Below, one piece after another: positions 25,450 to 33,671 of a DNA stretch of 33,671 bases. The first letter of the stretch is position 1, and each line of letters opens with the position of its first letter. Below the pieces are notes generated by a model. The model worked only from the letters and a program-made list of their open reading frames with translations. It made no database searches and was not told where the DNA came from. The stretch comes from Oscillatoriales cyanobacterium (lineage in GTDB: Bacteria; Cyanobacteriota; Cyanobacteriia; Cyanobacteriales; Microcoleaceae), in assembly GCA_004293365.1 (NCBI GenBank), contig RDYN01000080.1:1-33671 (forward strand). The letters are read 5' to 3'. The translations under genes were made by a program, and so were the position numbers.

Positions 25450-25664
25450 GGAACAATTCTCTCGATCGGAAAAACACTCAAAGGCACATTACAATTATAG
25501 GCGATCGATCGAACATCATATTGTTGTCAGCCCAAAAGGTGGTTAGTTGCCCCATCATCAACTGGTACGGGAAGATTTTGGGGTAACTCCTACAGATTGT
25601 CATTTCTCAACATCAAAACTCTTCGTACAACCACCAATTAGCAATTACCAATCACCAATTACAA

Positions 25665-26390
25665 TTATTTATAATTGACAATTCTATCGAAACTGGCAGG
25701 TTCCAAACTCGCACCGCCTACCAAAACCCCGTCAATTTCAGGCATCGCCATAACTTCATCAATATTTTCCGGCTTAACAGAGCCGCCATACTGAATCGGC
25801 ACGTCAGGATTAGTCAATTTAGAGCGAATCAAACCAATAACTCGGTTAGCTTCCTTCGTTTCGCAGGTGTCGCCAGTGCCGATCGCCCAAATCGGTTCGT
25901 AAGCTATAACCAAATTATCTTGGTCAACACCAACCAAATCCTGCGCCAACTGAGAAAAAATATGATCTTCCGTTTCCCCCGCATCGCGCTGCTGCTTCGT
26001 CTCTCCCACGCACAGAATCGGAATTAAACCGGATTTCTGAGCAGTTGTCAGCCGCAAATTCACCGTTTCGTCGGTTTCCCCAAAATATTGCCGGCGCTCG
26101 CTGTGCCCGATGATGACGTAGCGCACCCCAAGTTCTGTCAGCATCTGCCCGGAAATTTCACCAGTATAAGCTCCCGACTCTTGCCAGTGAACGTTCTGAG
26201 CACCGAGTCTGATCCGGCTTCCGTGCAGGTTTTTCGAGAGGACACTCAAATCTGTGAAGGGAACGCAAAGCACGACTTCCCGTTCTTCTGGGGTTTCCGT
26301 CAGGCAGGACATGAATCCTTGAAGAAACTCTAGGGATTCTGCCCTAGTTTTGTACATTTTCCAGTTGCCAGCAATAACTATTTTCCGCAC
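25665..26390 (-). CDS. tpiA: Triosephosphate isomerase
   Basis: A protein of 241 residues interconverting dihydroxyacetone phosphate and glyceraldehyde 3-phosphate in the Calvin cycle and glycolysis. Active-site residues are Asn9 and Lys11 (AGNWKMYK), His96 (IIGHSERR) and the catalytic Glu in [11 protein letters not shown]; the phosphate-binding [10 protein letters not shown] and VGGASLEP are also present. The start is GTG at 26390, giving the [12 protein letters not shown] beginning normal for cyanobacterial enzymes, with AAGGAT about 14 nt upstream. It is a single gene with no operon partner visible. Confidence 0.97.
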   Translation of the reverse strand: MRKIVIAGNWKMYKTRAESLEFLQGFMSCLTETPEEREVVLCVPFTDLSVLSKNLHGSRIRLGAQNVHWQESGAYTGEISGQMLTELGVRYVIIGHSERRQYFGETDETVNLRLTTAQKSGLIPILCVGETKQQRDAGETEDHIFSQLAQDLVGVDQDNLVIAYEPIWAIGTGDTCETKEANRVIGLIRSKLTNPDVPIQYGGSVKPENIDEVMAMPEIDGVLVGGASLEPASFDRIVNYK

Positions 26391-26494
26391 TACTTTTTTA
26401 AATCCTTGTCCTTACAACGCATTTTATAGTCTAAAGCTTTAGGGTACATTTCGATCCCTTATCAAAAAAATGGGTCTCAAACCCCGTATTTTAA

Positions 26495-27752
26495 GACGGC
26501 TTTACATTTAGGCTGTCCTGTGTTACCATAGTATCACTGGTTTGGTAAAAAAAATGTTAAAAGCCTTCAAGTACAGAATCTATCCGACAAGTGAGCAATC
26601 AGTTTTGCTTGCCAAGTCGTTTGGATGTACTAGATGGTTCTATAACTATGCCCTCAACTTAACGTCTGAAACTTACAAGCAAACGGGGAAGGGGTTAAGC
26701 AGAAATGAAATAATCAAACTTCTACCCTCCCTGAAGAAAGAGTATGAGTGGTTGAGTGAAGCACCGTCACAAGTCCTGCAGCAAGCTGCTTTAAATCTTT
26801 CTAGTGCTTTCCTGAACTTCTTCGAGGGTAGGGCTAAATATCCCAACTTCAAAAAGAAACAAAATAGACAGTCTATCAGATTTCCTCAAGGTTGTAAATT
26901 AAAAGATGATACATTGAAACTGCCTAAGATTGGTGATGTTCATTGTAAAGTCTCACGACAACCAGAGGGTACTCTAAAGTCGGTTACGGTTTCAGTTAAT
27001 CCATCGGGGGAATACTTGGCGGCTTGCCTCTATGATAACGGCAAAGACTTACCTGAGAAATCAACAGAAGGAAAAGCCATTGGCATAGACGTGGGACTAA
27101 CTCACTATGCTGTTACATCCGATGGAACCAAACATGGGAATCCCAAATACTATCGAAAGTATGAAAAGAAATTAGCGAAGAGACAAAAGCAATTAAGTCA
27201 TAAGCTAAAAGGGTCTGGTAATCGCAATAAAGCTAGGGTTAAAGTTGCCAAAGTTCACGCGAAGATAGTTCGGTGTCGCGAAGATTTTTTACACAAACTA
27301 AGTCGTAAATTAGTTGACGAAAACCAAGTCATAGTTGTCGAGAGTCTAGCAGTTAGAAACATGGTGAAAAACCACAAACTAGCTAAATCTATTAGTGATG
27401 CTGGTTGGGGACAATTCTGCACCATGTTGAACTACAAGTCTAAGTGGGCAGGAAAAACCTATGTCGAAGTAGATAGGTTCTATCCCAGTTCTAAGACTTG
27501 TAATAACTGTTTAAATCGCGTGGATAGCTTGAGTTTGGATGTTCGTAGTTGGCAATGTCCTAAATGTGGAGAAAACCATGATAGAGATATTAATGCTGCT
27601 AAGAATATTCGAGATGAAGGTTTACGAATTTTGACGGCAGGGCATACCGTTACTGCTTCGGGAGGGAGAGTAAGACCAAGTAAAGGCACTGCTTTTACAA
27701 GGCATCTCCCTGTGAACGAAGAATCCTAGCCCTTTGGGGCGGGGAGTGTCAA
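26495..27752 (+). mobile_element. IS200/IS605-type element with tnpB only
   Basis: The right end is defined by GCCC-TTTG-GGGC (27729-27740) followed by GGGGAGTGTCAA, which fits a cut after TCAA at 27752, as in IS608-type ends. The left end is uncertain: an imperfect hairpin GACGGC...GCTGTC at 26495-26517, directly after TTTTAA, is my best guess. There is no tnpA, so mobility would need help from another copy. No target duplication is expected for this family. Confidence 0.6.
26554..27729 (+). CDS. tnpB: TnpB (OrfB), RNA-guided nuclease of an IS605-family element
   Basis: A protein of 391 residues, intact. TnpB proteins are RuvC-type nucleases guided by an RNA from the element end and are ancestors of Cas12. 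Visible parts: the N-terminal KAFKYRIYPTSEQ and RWFYNYALN, the KYPNFKKK block, RuvC-I GIDVGL (catalytic Asp), RuvC-II VIVVESLAV (Glu), the zinc finger CNNC/CPKC, and RuvC-III HDRDINAAKNI (Asp). All three acidic catalytic residues and four zinc cysteines are present, so the enzyme is probably active. I start at ATG 26554 (MLKAFKYRIYP) rather than an upstream TTG. Confidence 0.95.
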   Translation: MLKAFKYRIYPTSEQSVLLAKSFGCTRWFYNYALNLTSETYKQTGKGLSRNEIIKLLPSLKKEYEWLSEAPSQVLQQAALNLSSAFLNFFEGRAKYPNFKKKQNRQSIRFPQGCKLKDDTLKLPKIGDVHCKVSRQPEGTLKSVTVSVNPSGEYLAACLYDNGKDLPEKSTEGKAIGIDVGLTHYAVTSDGTKHGNPKYYRKYEKKLAKRQKQLSHKLKGSGNRNKARVKVAKVHAKIVRCREDFLHKLSRKLVDENQVIVVESLAVRNMVKNHKLAKSISDAGWGQFCTMLNYKSKWAGKTYVEVDRFYPSSKTCNNCLNRVDSLSLDVRSWQCPKCGENHDRDINAAKNIRDEGLRILTAGHTVTASGGRVRPSKGTAFTRHLPVNEES

Positions 27753-27770
27753 TGCCCAAACTCGATGCGA
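27600..27770 (+). ncRNA. Putative omega (reRNA) guide RNA of TnpB
   Basis: In this family the guide RNA overlaps the 3' end of tnpB and the right end, and its guide segment is the host DNA just outside the element, here starting at 27753 with TGCCCAAACTCG. The 5' limit is a guess. The placement rests on family knowledge plus the right-end hairpin, not on a readable RNA signature. Confidence 0.35.
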
Positions 27771-27934
27771 GCTTGGTCAACTAAGTCAACGGTGACGACT
27801 TCGGTATCGGCTTCGCGGGCCAATTGCTCGATGCGCACGCGGGCTTGTCCCCGGACAAAATAGGGAATATTTTTTAGCTTGGCTTTGGCTTGGGCCGTCC
27901 ATTTTAAATCATCTGAGAATTCGGAATCTGGCAT
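27749..27934 (-). CDS. Small PCP_red-domain protein
   Basis: A protein of 61 residues containing one PCP_red domain, the small C-terminal module also found on ChlB/BchB of the dark protochlorophyllide reductase. Conserved positions are [29 protein letters not shown] and [13 protein letters not shown]. Stand-alone copies are common in cyanobacteria and of unknown role. The ATG at 27934 (MPDSEFSDD) is preferred over a TTG at 27982. The stop codon TGA (27749-27751) lies within the right end of the adjacent TnpB element, so the insertion has probably replaced the native last codon or stop. Confidence 0.82.
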   Translation of the reverse strand: MPDSEFSDDLKWTAQAKAKLKNIPYFVRGQARVRIEQLAREADTEVVTVDLVDQARIEFGH

Positions 27935-27982
27935 GGCGTATCGGTCGATCGACTGCAAGCGCTCAGTTCTGTACTTTGACAA

Positions 27983-28330
27983 CGGTCTGTCTGGTTATTG
28001 AATTTACCATGTTTTGGGGCAAACCTATTCTGCAATCAACGCTTGCGGGCGATCGAACTCTCTTCGACTCGGCGGTTGAAATCGGGACTACAGATAACGA
28101 AACTAACCGTAGGGTGCGTCAGAGGGCCGGAATCCTTGAGTAGGTGACAAAAACATTCAGCCTCCTGACGCACCCTACAATAACTGACTGCTGACTAATC
28201 GGAATCTCGATCGCCAATTCAGCTAACCGTAGGGTGCGTCAGGGGGCGGGAATCTTGAGTAGGTGACGACAACATTCAGCCTCCAGACGCACCCTACAAT
28301 AACTAATGACTACTGACGGCTGACTAATGA
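27983..28330. other. Spacer with duplicated units
   Basis: This interval is dominated by two copies of a palindromic GTAGGGTGCGTCAG element and heptamer repeats, listed at 28103-28365. No gene is seen. Confidence 0.6.
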
Positions 28331-28365
28331 CTACTGACTAATCGGAATCTCGATCGCAAATTCAG
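28103..28365. repeat. Tandem duplication: GTAGGGTGCGTC palindrome plus kinase 3' end
   Basis: Unit 1 (28103-28222) and unit 2 (28223-28365) each begin CTAACCGTAGGGTGCGTCAG, pair internally with GACGCACCCTAC, carry TAATGAC-type heptamers and end with ACTAATCGGAATCTCGATCG plus AATTCAG. The last part of unit 2 is the coding end of the histidine kinase (EFAIEIPISQ, stop at 28331); the same words in unit 1 are a non-coding ghost. Confidence 0.85.
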
Positions 28366-31300
28366 TACCCTTCCCCGATTCAGAACTGCATTTTAAAACG
28401 CCGCCGTGTTTCTCTACCACAATTTTGTAGCTAATTGACAGTCCCAATCCAGTACCTTTTCCCACTGGCTTAGTCGTGAAAAAAGGGTCAAATATGCGTT
28501 GTCTCATCGATTCCGAAATTCCAGAACCGTTGTCAGAAATCCGAATCACCGCGCTCGGAACATTGCCATTAAGTTGACCGACAGCAGTAGAGATTTTAAT
28601 TTGAGGACTCACTGATTTGCGATCGCTCAACTTGTCCGAGTCAAAAGCATCGATCGCATTTCCGATGACATTCATAAACACCTGATTCAACTGTCCAGCA
28701 TAACACTCAACCAGAGGCAAACTGCCGTACTCTTTAACTAGCACAATCTTGGCACTGTCCCCATTAGATTTCAGCCTGTGCTGCAAAATTAACAGCGTGC
28801 TGTCAAGACCCTCGTGAATATCGACAGCCTTCATTTGACTTTCATCCAGACGAGAGAAATTCCTCAAAGACAGAACAATTTGACGAATGCGATCGGCTCC
28901 CACCTGCATAGAAAATAGCAACTTCGGCAAATCTGACCGCAGAAATTCCAAGTCAATATCTTCTGCCAATTCGCCAATCTCAGGACTAGAATCGGGATGT
29001 TGCTGCTGGTAAAGTTCCAGCAAACTCAGCAAATTTTTAGTATAATCAGTAGCGTGATTGAGATTGCCGTAAATAAAATTAACCGGATTGTTAATTTCGT
29101 GAGCAATACCCGCCACCAGTTGCCCCAAACCAGACATTTTTTCAGTCTGAATCAATTGAGCTTGAGTTTGCTGCAAATCCTTTAAATTTTGAGCGATTTG
29201 TGCTGATTGGCCTCTCGTTTCCTCCAGCAAATCGGCTTGTTGGATAGCTACGCCTAACTGATTGGCAATCTGAGCTAAAAACTTAACTTCTGAACTTTCC
29301 CAACAGCGCGGCCCAGAATGTTCATAGGCTGCCAGCAAACCCCAAAGTTCTTGTCCTACAAAAATCGGCGCTATCGCATAAGCCTTCACCTGAAAATGCT
29401 CTAAAATAGTGAAGTGACATTCCGAGTGACAAGCTTGATAGATATCGTCAACGACTAGAATCTCATTATTGAGATACCTGCCACCTCGGTGTTCCTGCAA
29501 ATAACTATTTTCCCAAACAGTATTGATATCTTCCCCTACCAATTTTATCCAGCCATCTTTCACAAACTCGGCAACATATTTGCCGCTCCAATCAGAATTA
29601 AAGCGATAGACAGCAATTCTATCAACTTGCATAAACTGACAAACTTCTTGAGTTGCTGTCTTAAAAATTGCCTTAATATCGAGGGATTCTCGAATCTTTG
29701 CTACCACTTCAAATAGTATCCGCTGCTGCTCGGTGGCTTGCTGCAATTCAACAGCTTGCTGCTGAGTTTGAGCAAGCAAATCAGCTTGTTCTAGTGCGAT
29801 GCTTAACTGAGCAGAAACTTGAGTAACAAACTGAATTTCAGAAGATTCCCAGTTGCGGGGAGCCGAGCATTGGTGGACGCACAGCAGCCCCCAAAGCTCG
29901 CTGCCTTTCATCACCGGTGCAACTAAAGTCGCTTTGATCTGAAATTGTTCCAATACTTGCAGAAAGCAGTCTTGCAGTGCGGCTTGTCTGATGTCGGACA
30001 TTGCGTGTACTCGTCCCTGAGAGTAAAGATGGGCGTAATTTTCTCCAAAGCAGCGATCGTGCACCTTGACTGCCATTGCTGAGATAAAATCTGGGACAAC
30101 ATCTTCTGCCACGAATTCACCGTCGTTAAATTCCGATGCGGGATCGAAACGGTAAACCCCAACGCGATCGGCATTTAAAGCCCGTCGCACTTCCTGGGAC
30201 ATCGTGGTAAAAATATGGTTCAAGTCGAGAGATTTCCGCATTTTTGCCACCACTTCAAACAGCACTCGCTGCTGTTGGGTCAACTGTTGCAGTTGAGCTG
30301 TACGTTTTTGAACTTGATTTTCTAAATTAGCGTTAAGTGCCTCTATTTCTTGGTACAGTTTGTATTGGTTGATTCCGTGAGAAAACTGGCATCCAAAAGA
30401 TTGTAATAATTGAATTTCTTCAGCCTCCCATTCGCGAATTTGAGCGGTTTTTGACTCTTTCCACGCTTCAAAAGATATCCGAGATTGAGCGAGTCGCCCG
30501 TCGGCATCTAATTGTCCGGCCCAGAGAGTTTCGGTGTCAAATTCTTCTCGAAAAATGCTCAAGTAACCGAATATTTGCTGCCTGGTTCTGAGCGGTGCGA
30601 TTAAAATGCTGCGGATTTTTGTCGATCGAAATGCAGGTTGCAGGCTTCTCAAACTGCTAATTTTGTACAAGTCGGCAATTGCCCAAACCTGTTGCTCCCT
30701 GGAGTTAAAATATTCGTGCCAGACGCTGTATTGCTCTATCTGCTGGTATTTGGCAGAAATAGGCATTCTCGGGCCCGGGCCGCAAGTATAGACTTTGAGT
30801 GCCTCTGTGGAATTGGCCGAGTAGGGATATAAACTTGTGATTTGGCTGCTGTCGAAAATGCACAGCCTGCCACCTATTCCGTCTAGTGCAGCTACACATT
30901 CTGCCAAAGCTGCTTGCAGTTCGATCGCGGGCTGGGAGTGCAGGGCTGCGGCGACGCGGTTGAGTGCAGCTTCACGCTCAGCTTTGGCCTTGGTTTGGGA
31001 GAGGAGGGTTGATTGGGCGATCGCAACGGCGAGCTGATCTGCCACCATCTGAACGCCTTGCAGTTCCTCCTCTGCGACACTCCGCGATTCGGAGTGGTGA
31101 GATACCAACAAGCCCCACAATTCTTTACCGTGAAAAATTGGTACTGCCAAGGAAGCTTTAACGCCGAGTGCAGTCAAGTATTCAGCGTGGCAGGGGTCGA
31201 TCGGCCTGTAGAGCACTTCATCGGGGAGAAGTTGACCGGAAACCCCGTCGCGGCGGGGACTTTGGCCTAGCAGCCCGGAATCGATATCGACGATCGATCG

Positions 31301-31603
31301 CACCTGTACTTGGGCGAACAATTCGCGGGCGTGAGGCGGAATATCGTCTGCGGGAAAATGCAGCCCCAATAATGATGGCAAGCGGTTGCTGTTAACTGAT
31401 TCAGCAATCACTTCACCGCTGCCGTCGCTATGAAATTTGTAGATTTTTACCCTGTCTGTTCCCAAGTAGGATTGAACTTCGGCTGCTGTGGCCCTCAGAA
31501 TTTCTGGCAGTTCTAGAGAGTGGCGAATCCGGTTGGCGATGCGCGAGAGTAAATTTGCTCGATCGTACCTCACCTTGACATTTTGGATCTTTAATGAGTC
31601 CAT
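28331..31603 (-). CDS. Multi-GAF phytochrome/cyanobacteriochrome-like histidine kinase
   Basis: A protein of 1090 residues. GAF1 (about 15-200) has the phytochrome DIP motif (87-89), the bilin-type Cys138-His139 (DPCHAEYL) and LWGLLVSHH. A PHY-like domain follows (about 215-415) with the tongue marks W361-A-G and SRISFEAW (374-381). There is no N-terminal PAS domain, as in knotless phytochromes. GAF2 (about 448-610) has DRCF (516-519) and Cys546, 28 residues apart as in DXCF cyanobacteriochromes, although Phe547 replaces the usual His. GAF3 (about 630-793) has YLQEHRGGRY and Cys729-His730, like red/green cyanobacteriochromes. The kinase has His835 and intact N and G boxes. Start at ATG 31603. 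Confidence 0.88.
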   Translation of the reverse strand: MDSLKIQNVKVRYDRANLLSRIANRIRHSLELPEILRATAAEVQSYLGTDRVKIYKFHSDGSGEVIAESVNSNRLPSLLGLHFPADDIPPHARELFAQVQVRSIVDIDSGLLGQSPRRDGVSGQLLPDEVLYRPIDPCHAEYLTALGVKASLAVPIFHGKELWGLLVSHHSESRSVAEEELQGVQMVADQLAVAIAQSTLLSQTKAKAEREAALNRVAAALHSQPAIELQAALAECVAALDGIGGRLCIFDSSQITSLYPYSANSTEALKVYTCGPGPRMPISAKYQQIEQYSVWHEYFNSREQQVWAIADLYKISSLRSLQPAFRSTKIRSILIAPLRTRQQIFGYLSIFREEFDTETLWAGQLDADGRLAQSRISFEAWKESKTAQIREWEAEEIQLLQSFGCQFSHGINQYKLYQEIEALNANLENQVQKRTAQLQQLTQQQRVLFEVVAKMRKSLDLNHIFTTMSQEVRRALNADRVGVYRFDPASEFNDGEFVAEDVVPDFISAMAVKVHDRCFGENYAHLYSQGRVHAMSDIRQAALQDCFLQVLEQFQIKATLVAPVMKGSELWGLLCVHQCSAPRNWESSEIQFVTQVSAQLSIALEQADLLAQTQQQAVELQQATEQQRILFEVVAKIRESLDIKAIFKTATQEVCQFMQVDRIAVYRFNSDWSGKYVAEFVKDGWIKLVGEDINTVWENSYLQEHRGGRYLNNEILVVDDIYQACHSECHFTILEHFQVKAYAIAPIFVGQELWGLLAAYEHSGPRCWESSEVKFLAQIANQLGVAIQQADLLEETRGQSAQIAQNLKDLQQTQAQLIQTEKMSGLGQLVAGIAHEINNPVNFIYGNLNHATDYTKNLLSLLELYQQQHPDSSPEIGELAEDIDLEFLRSDLPKLLFSMQVGADRIRQIVLSLRNFSRLDESQMKAVDIHEGLDSTLLILQHRLKSNGDSAKIVLVKEYGSLPLVECYAGQLNQVFMNVIGNAIDAFDSDKLSDRKSVSPQIKISTAVGQLNGNVPSAVIRISDNGSGISESMRQRIFDPFFTTKPVGKGTGLGLSISYKIVVEKHGGVLKCSSESGKGTEFAIEIPISQ

Positions 31604-31956
31604 TATTATTAATGTTTTGCTTTCCCAGCAATAAGATTAACTGGCCCAAAATTCTTGTGGCTGTTACAAACTTAGACAAGCACAGGCATTTAATAAAATA
31701 TGAATATCCAGCAGGACGATACTAGATTAGTCTCGAACTGCTAGGGTTCTGCCTTCACACTGCAACTTCCCATTGCAACTTTCAATTTTTTTGTGTGATT
31801 AAAACTTTTGTACCTTAATTAAATATAAACTTTGTAGAGTCAGCCTTGCAAGCTGTTTGCCCGAACCCATGAAAACAGTCAAGTCTCAAGACTTGTGGAG
31901 TCATTCAAAGAAAGGCTCTTCATCGACCGCAACGTCACTTTTTCGAGATATTAGCT
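31604..31956. other. Spacer between psbC and the photoreceptor-like kinase
   Basis: AT-rich DNA, with no open frame. It should hold the kinase promoter, because the psbC terminator lies upstream of it. A small hairpin CAAGTCT/AGACTTG lies near 31880-31895. I could not single out a confident promoter. Confidence 0.5.
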
Positions 31957-31960
31957 CAAA

Positions 31961-31995
31961 AAAAAAGCTCCTGCTGCCCGAGCAGGAGCTTTTTT
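31961..31995. terminator. psbC Rho-independent terminator (bidirectional)
   Basis: A 15-bp stem, AAAAAAGCTCCTGCT against its complement, with loop GCCCG, lies 34 bp after the psbC stop. The A-run and T-run at its feet make it work in either direction. Confidence 0.9.
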
Positions 31996-32029
31996 AGATT
32001 AGACCATCAAATCAGCACAAGGGAGATGA

Positions 32030-33409
32030 TTAGTCCAAATCAGGCATAGTCAGCACTGGTTCATTTTCGCGATTGATACCTTTTTCAAAGCCAGCGACAG
32101 CCGCGCGAGCGCGACCAGCGTGCCACAAGTGGCCGACCAAGAAGAAGAAACCCATCACAAAGTGGAAACAGGCCAACCAAGAGCGGGGAGAAGTATAGTT
32201 AAAGGCGTTAACTTCAGTTGCCAAGCCGCCCACAGAGTTCAAAGAACCCAAAGGAGCGTGAGTCATGTACTCAGCAGCGCGGCGAGCTTGCCAAGGCTGA
32301 ATATCATTCTTGATTTTGTTCAAGTCCAAACCGTTAGTACCGCGTAAGGGTTCCAACCAAGGGCCTTGGAAATCCCAGAAACGCATCGTTTCACCACCGA
32401 AAATGATTTCGCCAGTAGGAGAGCGCATCAGGTATTTACCCAGACCGGTAGGGCCTTGTGCAGAACCGACGTTAGCACCCAAGCGTTGGTCGCGGATCAG
32501 GAAGGTCAAAGCTTGCGCTTGAGAAGCTTCCGGGCCCGTCGGGCCGTAAAATTCGCTAGGGTAAGCAGTGTTGTTGAACCAGACAAAGCAGCAAGCGATG
32601 AAGCCCATGAGGGACAAAGCGCCCAAGCTGTAGGACAGGTAAGCTTCGCCAGACCAGATTAAGGCGCGGCGAGCCCAGCCGAAAGGCTTGGTCAAAATGT
32701 GCCAAACACCGCCAGAGATACAAATCAGGCCGAGCCAGATGTGACCGCCGATGATGTCTTCCATGTTGTTGACGCTGAGCAGCCAGCCTTCGCCACCAAA
32801 AGGAGCGCGAACCAAGTAGCCAAAAATCACAGCGGGGTTGAGGGTTGGGTTCGTGATAATACGCACGTCGCCGCCGCCCGGAGCCCAAGTGTCATAGACA
32901 CCGCCGAAGAACATGGCCTTAGCAACCAGCAGCAAGCAACCGCCACCCAATAAAATCAGGTGATAGCCGATGATGTTGGTCATCTGGTTCTTGTCTTTCC
33001 AGTCGTAGCCGAAGAAGTTCGAGTATTCTTCGAGCACTTCCGGGCCGCGAACAGCGTGATAAATGCCGCCCAAACCGAGAACCGCAGAGGAAATCAAGTG
33101 CAGTACGCCGACTACGAAGAACGGGAAGATATCAATAACTTCACCGCCAGGGCCGACGCCCCAACCCAAAGTAGCGACGTGGGGCATCAAGATTAAGCCC
33201 TGTTCGTACATTGGTTTTTCTGGGATAAAGTGAGCGACTTCAAACAAAGTCATTGCTCCGGCCCAGAACACGATCAAACCAGCGTGAGCGACGTGGGCGC
33301 CCAGCAGTTTGCCTGAGAGATTGATTAGACGAGCGTTGCCTGACCACCAAGCGAATCCTGATGATTCTTGGTCGCGACCGCTTGCATAGGAATTAGAGAG
33401 CGTTACCAC
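32030..33409 (-). CDS. psbC: Photosystem II CP43 core antenna protein
   Basis: A protein of 459 residues, the normal cyanobacterial length. CP43 binds chlorophyll a, passes excitation to the reaction centre and helps hold the oxygen-evolving cluster. The large lumenal loop contains [10 protein letters not shown], whose Glu and Arg correspond to the Mn-cluster ligand Glu354 and second-sphere Arg357. Six membrane helices with many His ligands are readable (for example [17 protein letters not shown] and [15 protein letters not shown]). The start is GTG at 33409, as in other cyanobacteria (MVTLSN), with GGAGG 10 nt upstream. Unusually, this start no longer overlaps the functional psbD end, which lies 156 bp away. 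Confidence 0.98.
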   Translation of the reverse strand: MVTLSNSYASGRDQESSGFAWWSGNARLINLSGKLLGAHVAHAGLIVFWAGAMTLFEVAHFIPEKPMYEQGLILMPHVATLGWGVGPGGEVIDIFPFFVVGVLHLISSAVLGLGGIYHAVRGPEVLEEYSNFFGYDWKDKNQMTNIIGYHLILLGGGCLLLVAKAMFFGGVYDTWAPGGGDVRIITNPTLNPAVIFGYLVRAPFGGEGWLLSVNNMEDIIGGHIWLGLICISGGVWHILTKPFGWARRALIWSGEAYLSYSLGALSLMGFIACCFVWFNNTAYPSEFYGPTGPEASQAQALTFLIRDQRLGANVGSAQGPTGLGKYLMRSPTGEIIFGGETMRFWDFQGPWLEPLRGTNGLDLNKIKNDIQPWQARRAAEYMTHAPLGSLNSVGGLATEVNAFNYTSPRSWLACFHFVMGFFFLVGHLWHAGRARAAVAGFEKGINRENEPVLTMPDLD

Positions 33410-33422
33410 GCGGTAGAACCTC
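33393..33422 (-). pseudogene. Ghost of the psbD 3' end overlapping the psbC start
   Basis: In the frame shifted relative to psbC, the sequence around its GTG start reads EVLPRGNAL followed by TAA. This is the exact C-terminus of D2 and the same as the last nine residues of the functional psbD at 33566-33595. It is out of frame with any upstream D2 sequence. It looks like the relic of the normal psbD-psbC overlap. Confidence 0.8.
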
Positions 33423-33460
33423 CAACGATGTTTGTTTTTGGATTTCGGTTTTTTTCTTCT

Positions 33461-33493
33461 CCGGGTGACCGCAGGAGCACTGCGTCCACCCGG
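33461..33493. promoter_or_regulatory. Stable hairpin in the psbD-psbC spacer
   Basis: A 7-bp stem CCGGGTG/CACCCGG continues, after a 2x2 internal loop, as CGCAG/CTGCG around GAGCA. On the transcript it is followed by an A-rich, not U-rich, tract, so it is not a normal terminator for psbD. It might affect RNA processing or stability between the two cistrons. Confidence 0.5.
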
Positions 33494-33565
33494 TGAATAG
33501 GAATTTGGATTTCTAGTTTGAATTTAAAAAACATAAATTAAGCTGAAATCCAAATCCTGATTTTT

Positions 33566-33671
<106 letters not shown>

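Noticed and set aside
30705..31395. Several short plus-strand and shifted frames inside the photoreceptor-like kinase
   Set aside because: They are shadows of the long kinase frame, which has clear domain motifs throughout.
33461..33493. Rho-independent terminator between psbD and psbC
   Set aside because: On the psbD transcript the hairpin is followed by an A-rich tract, not a U-run.

Overview
The window is chromosomal DNA from a filamentous, phycobilisome-containing cyanobacterium of the Oscillatoria/Microcoleus/Phormidium kind. Supporting signs are the photosystem II genes psbD and psbC, petL, the phycocyanin lyase cpcT, the sulfolipid genes sqdB and sqdX, many HIP1-type GCGATCGC octamers, heptameric tandem repeats, and large GAF-rich signalling proteins. 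The genus is inferred from general character, not from a marker gene.

Layout. 1-2400: a strong hairpin terminator, a palindromic repeat, a GAF protein, a DUF218 membrane-anchored protein, and a minus-strand tRNA-Arg(CCU) interrupted by a group I intron. 2400-7700: a zinc-ribbon/GUN4 protein, a receiver-histidine kinase and a CyaB1-type adenylate cyclase, all minus strand. 7700-8770: about 1 kb without a convincing gene. 8770-13054: a minus-strand run cpcT, sqdB, small membrane protein, DUF4291 protein, sqdX. 13215-14168: a KTSC protein and a repeat-rich spacer. 14168-19630: a giant Ser/Thr kinase-ATPase-GAF-histidine kinase. 20450-24655: petL (33 codons) divergent from aroB, a periplasmic TPR protein divergent from an SPFH protein, and folP. 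24720-28330: repeats, a Uma2 protein, tpiA, a TnpB element inserted at the 3' end of a small PCP_red gene, and a duplicated kinase 3' end. 28331-31603: a multi-GAF photoreceptor-like histidine kinase. 32030-33671: psbC and the end of psbD.

The genes fall into two themes. One is the photosynthetic membrane: PSII core, cytochrome b6f subunit PetL, phycobiliprotein chromophorylation, sulfolipid synthesis and a GUN4 protein. The other is environmental signalling: cAMP synthesis, a two-component kinase, a chimeric kinase and a putative light sensor. Housekeeping genes (aroB, folP, tpiA, tRNA-Arg) are interspersed.

The most interesting observations are: (1) a histidine kinase whose sequence motifs suggest a knotless phytochrome module followed by a DXCF-type and a red/green-type cyanobacteriochrome GAF domain, giving three candidate bilin sites; (2) loss of the usual psbD-psbC overlap by a 156-bp spacer, with a ghost of the D2 C-terminus still overlapping the psbC GTG start; (3) the intron-bearing tRNA-Arg(CCU); and (4) a TnpB element whose right end appears to supply the stop codon of a host gene. 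All functional calls are from reading motifs; no database search was run.
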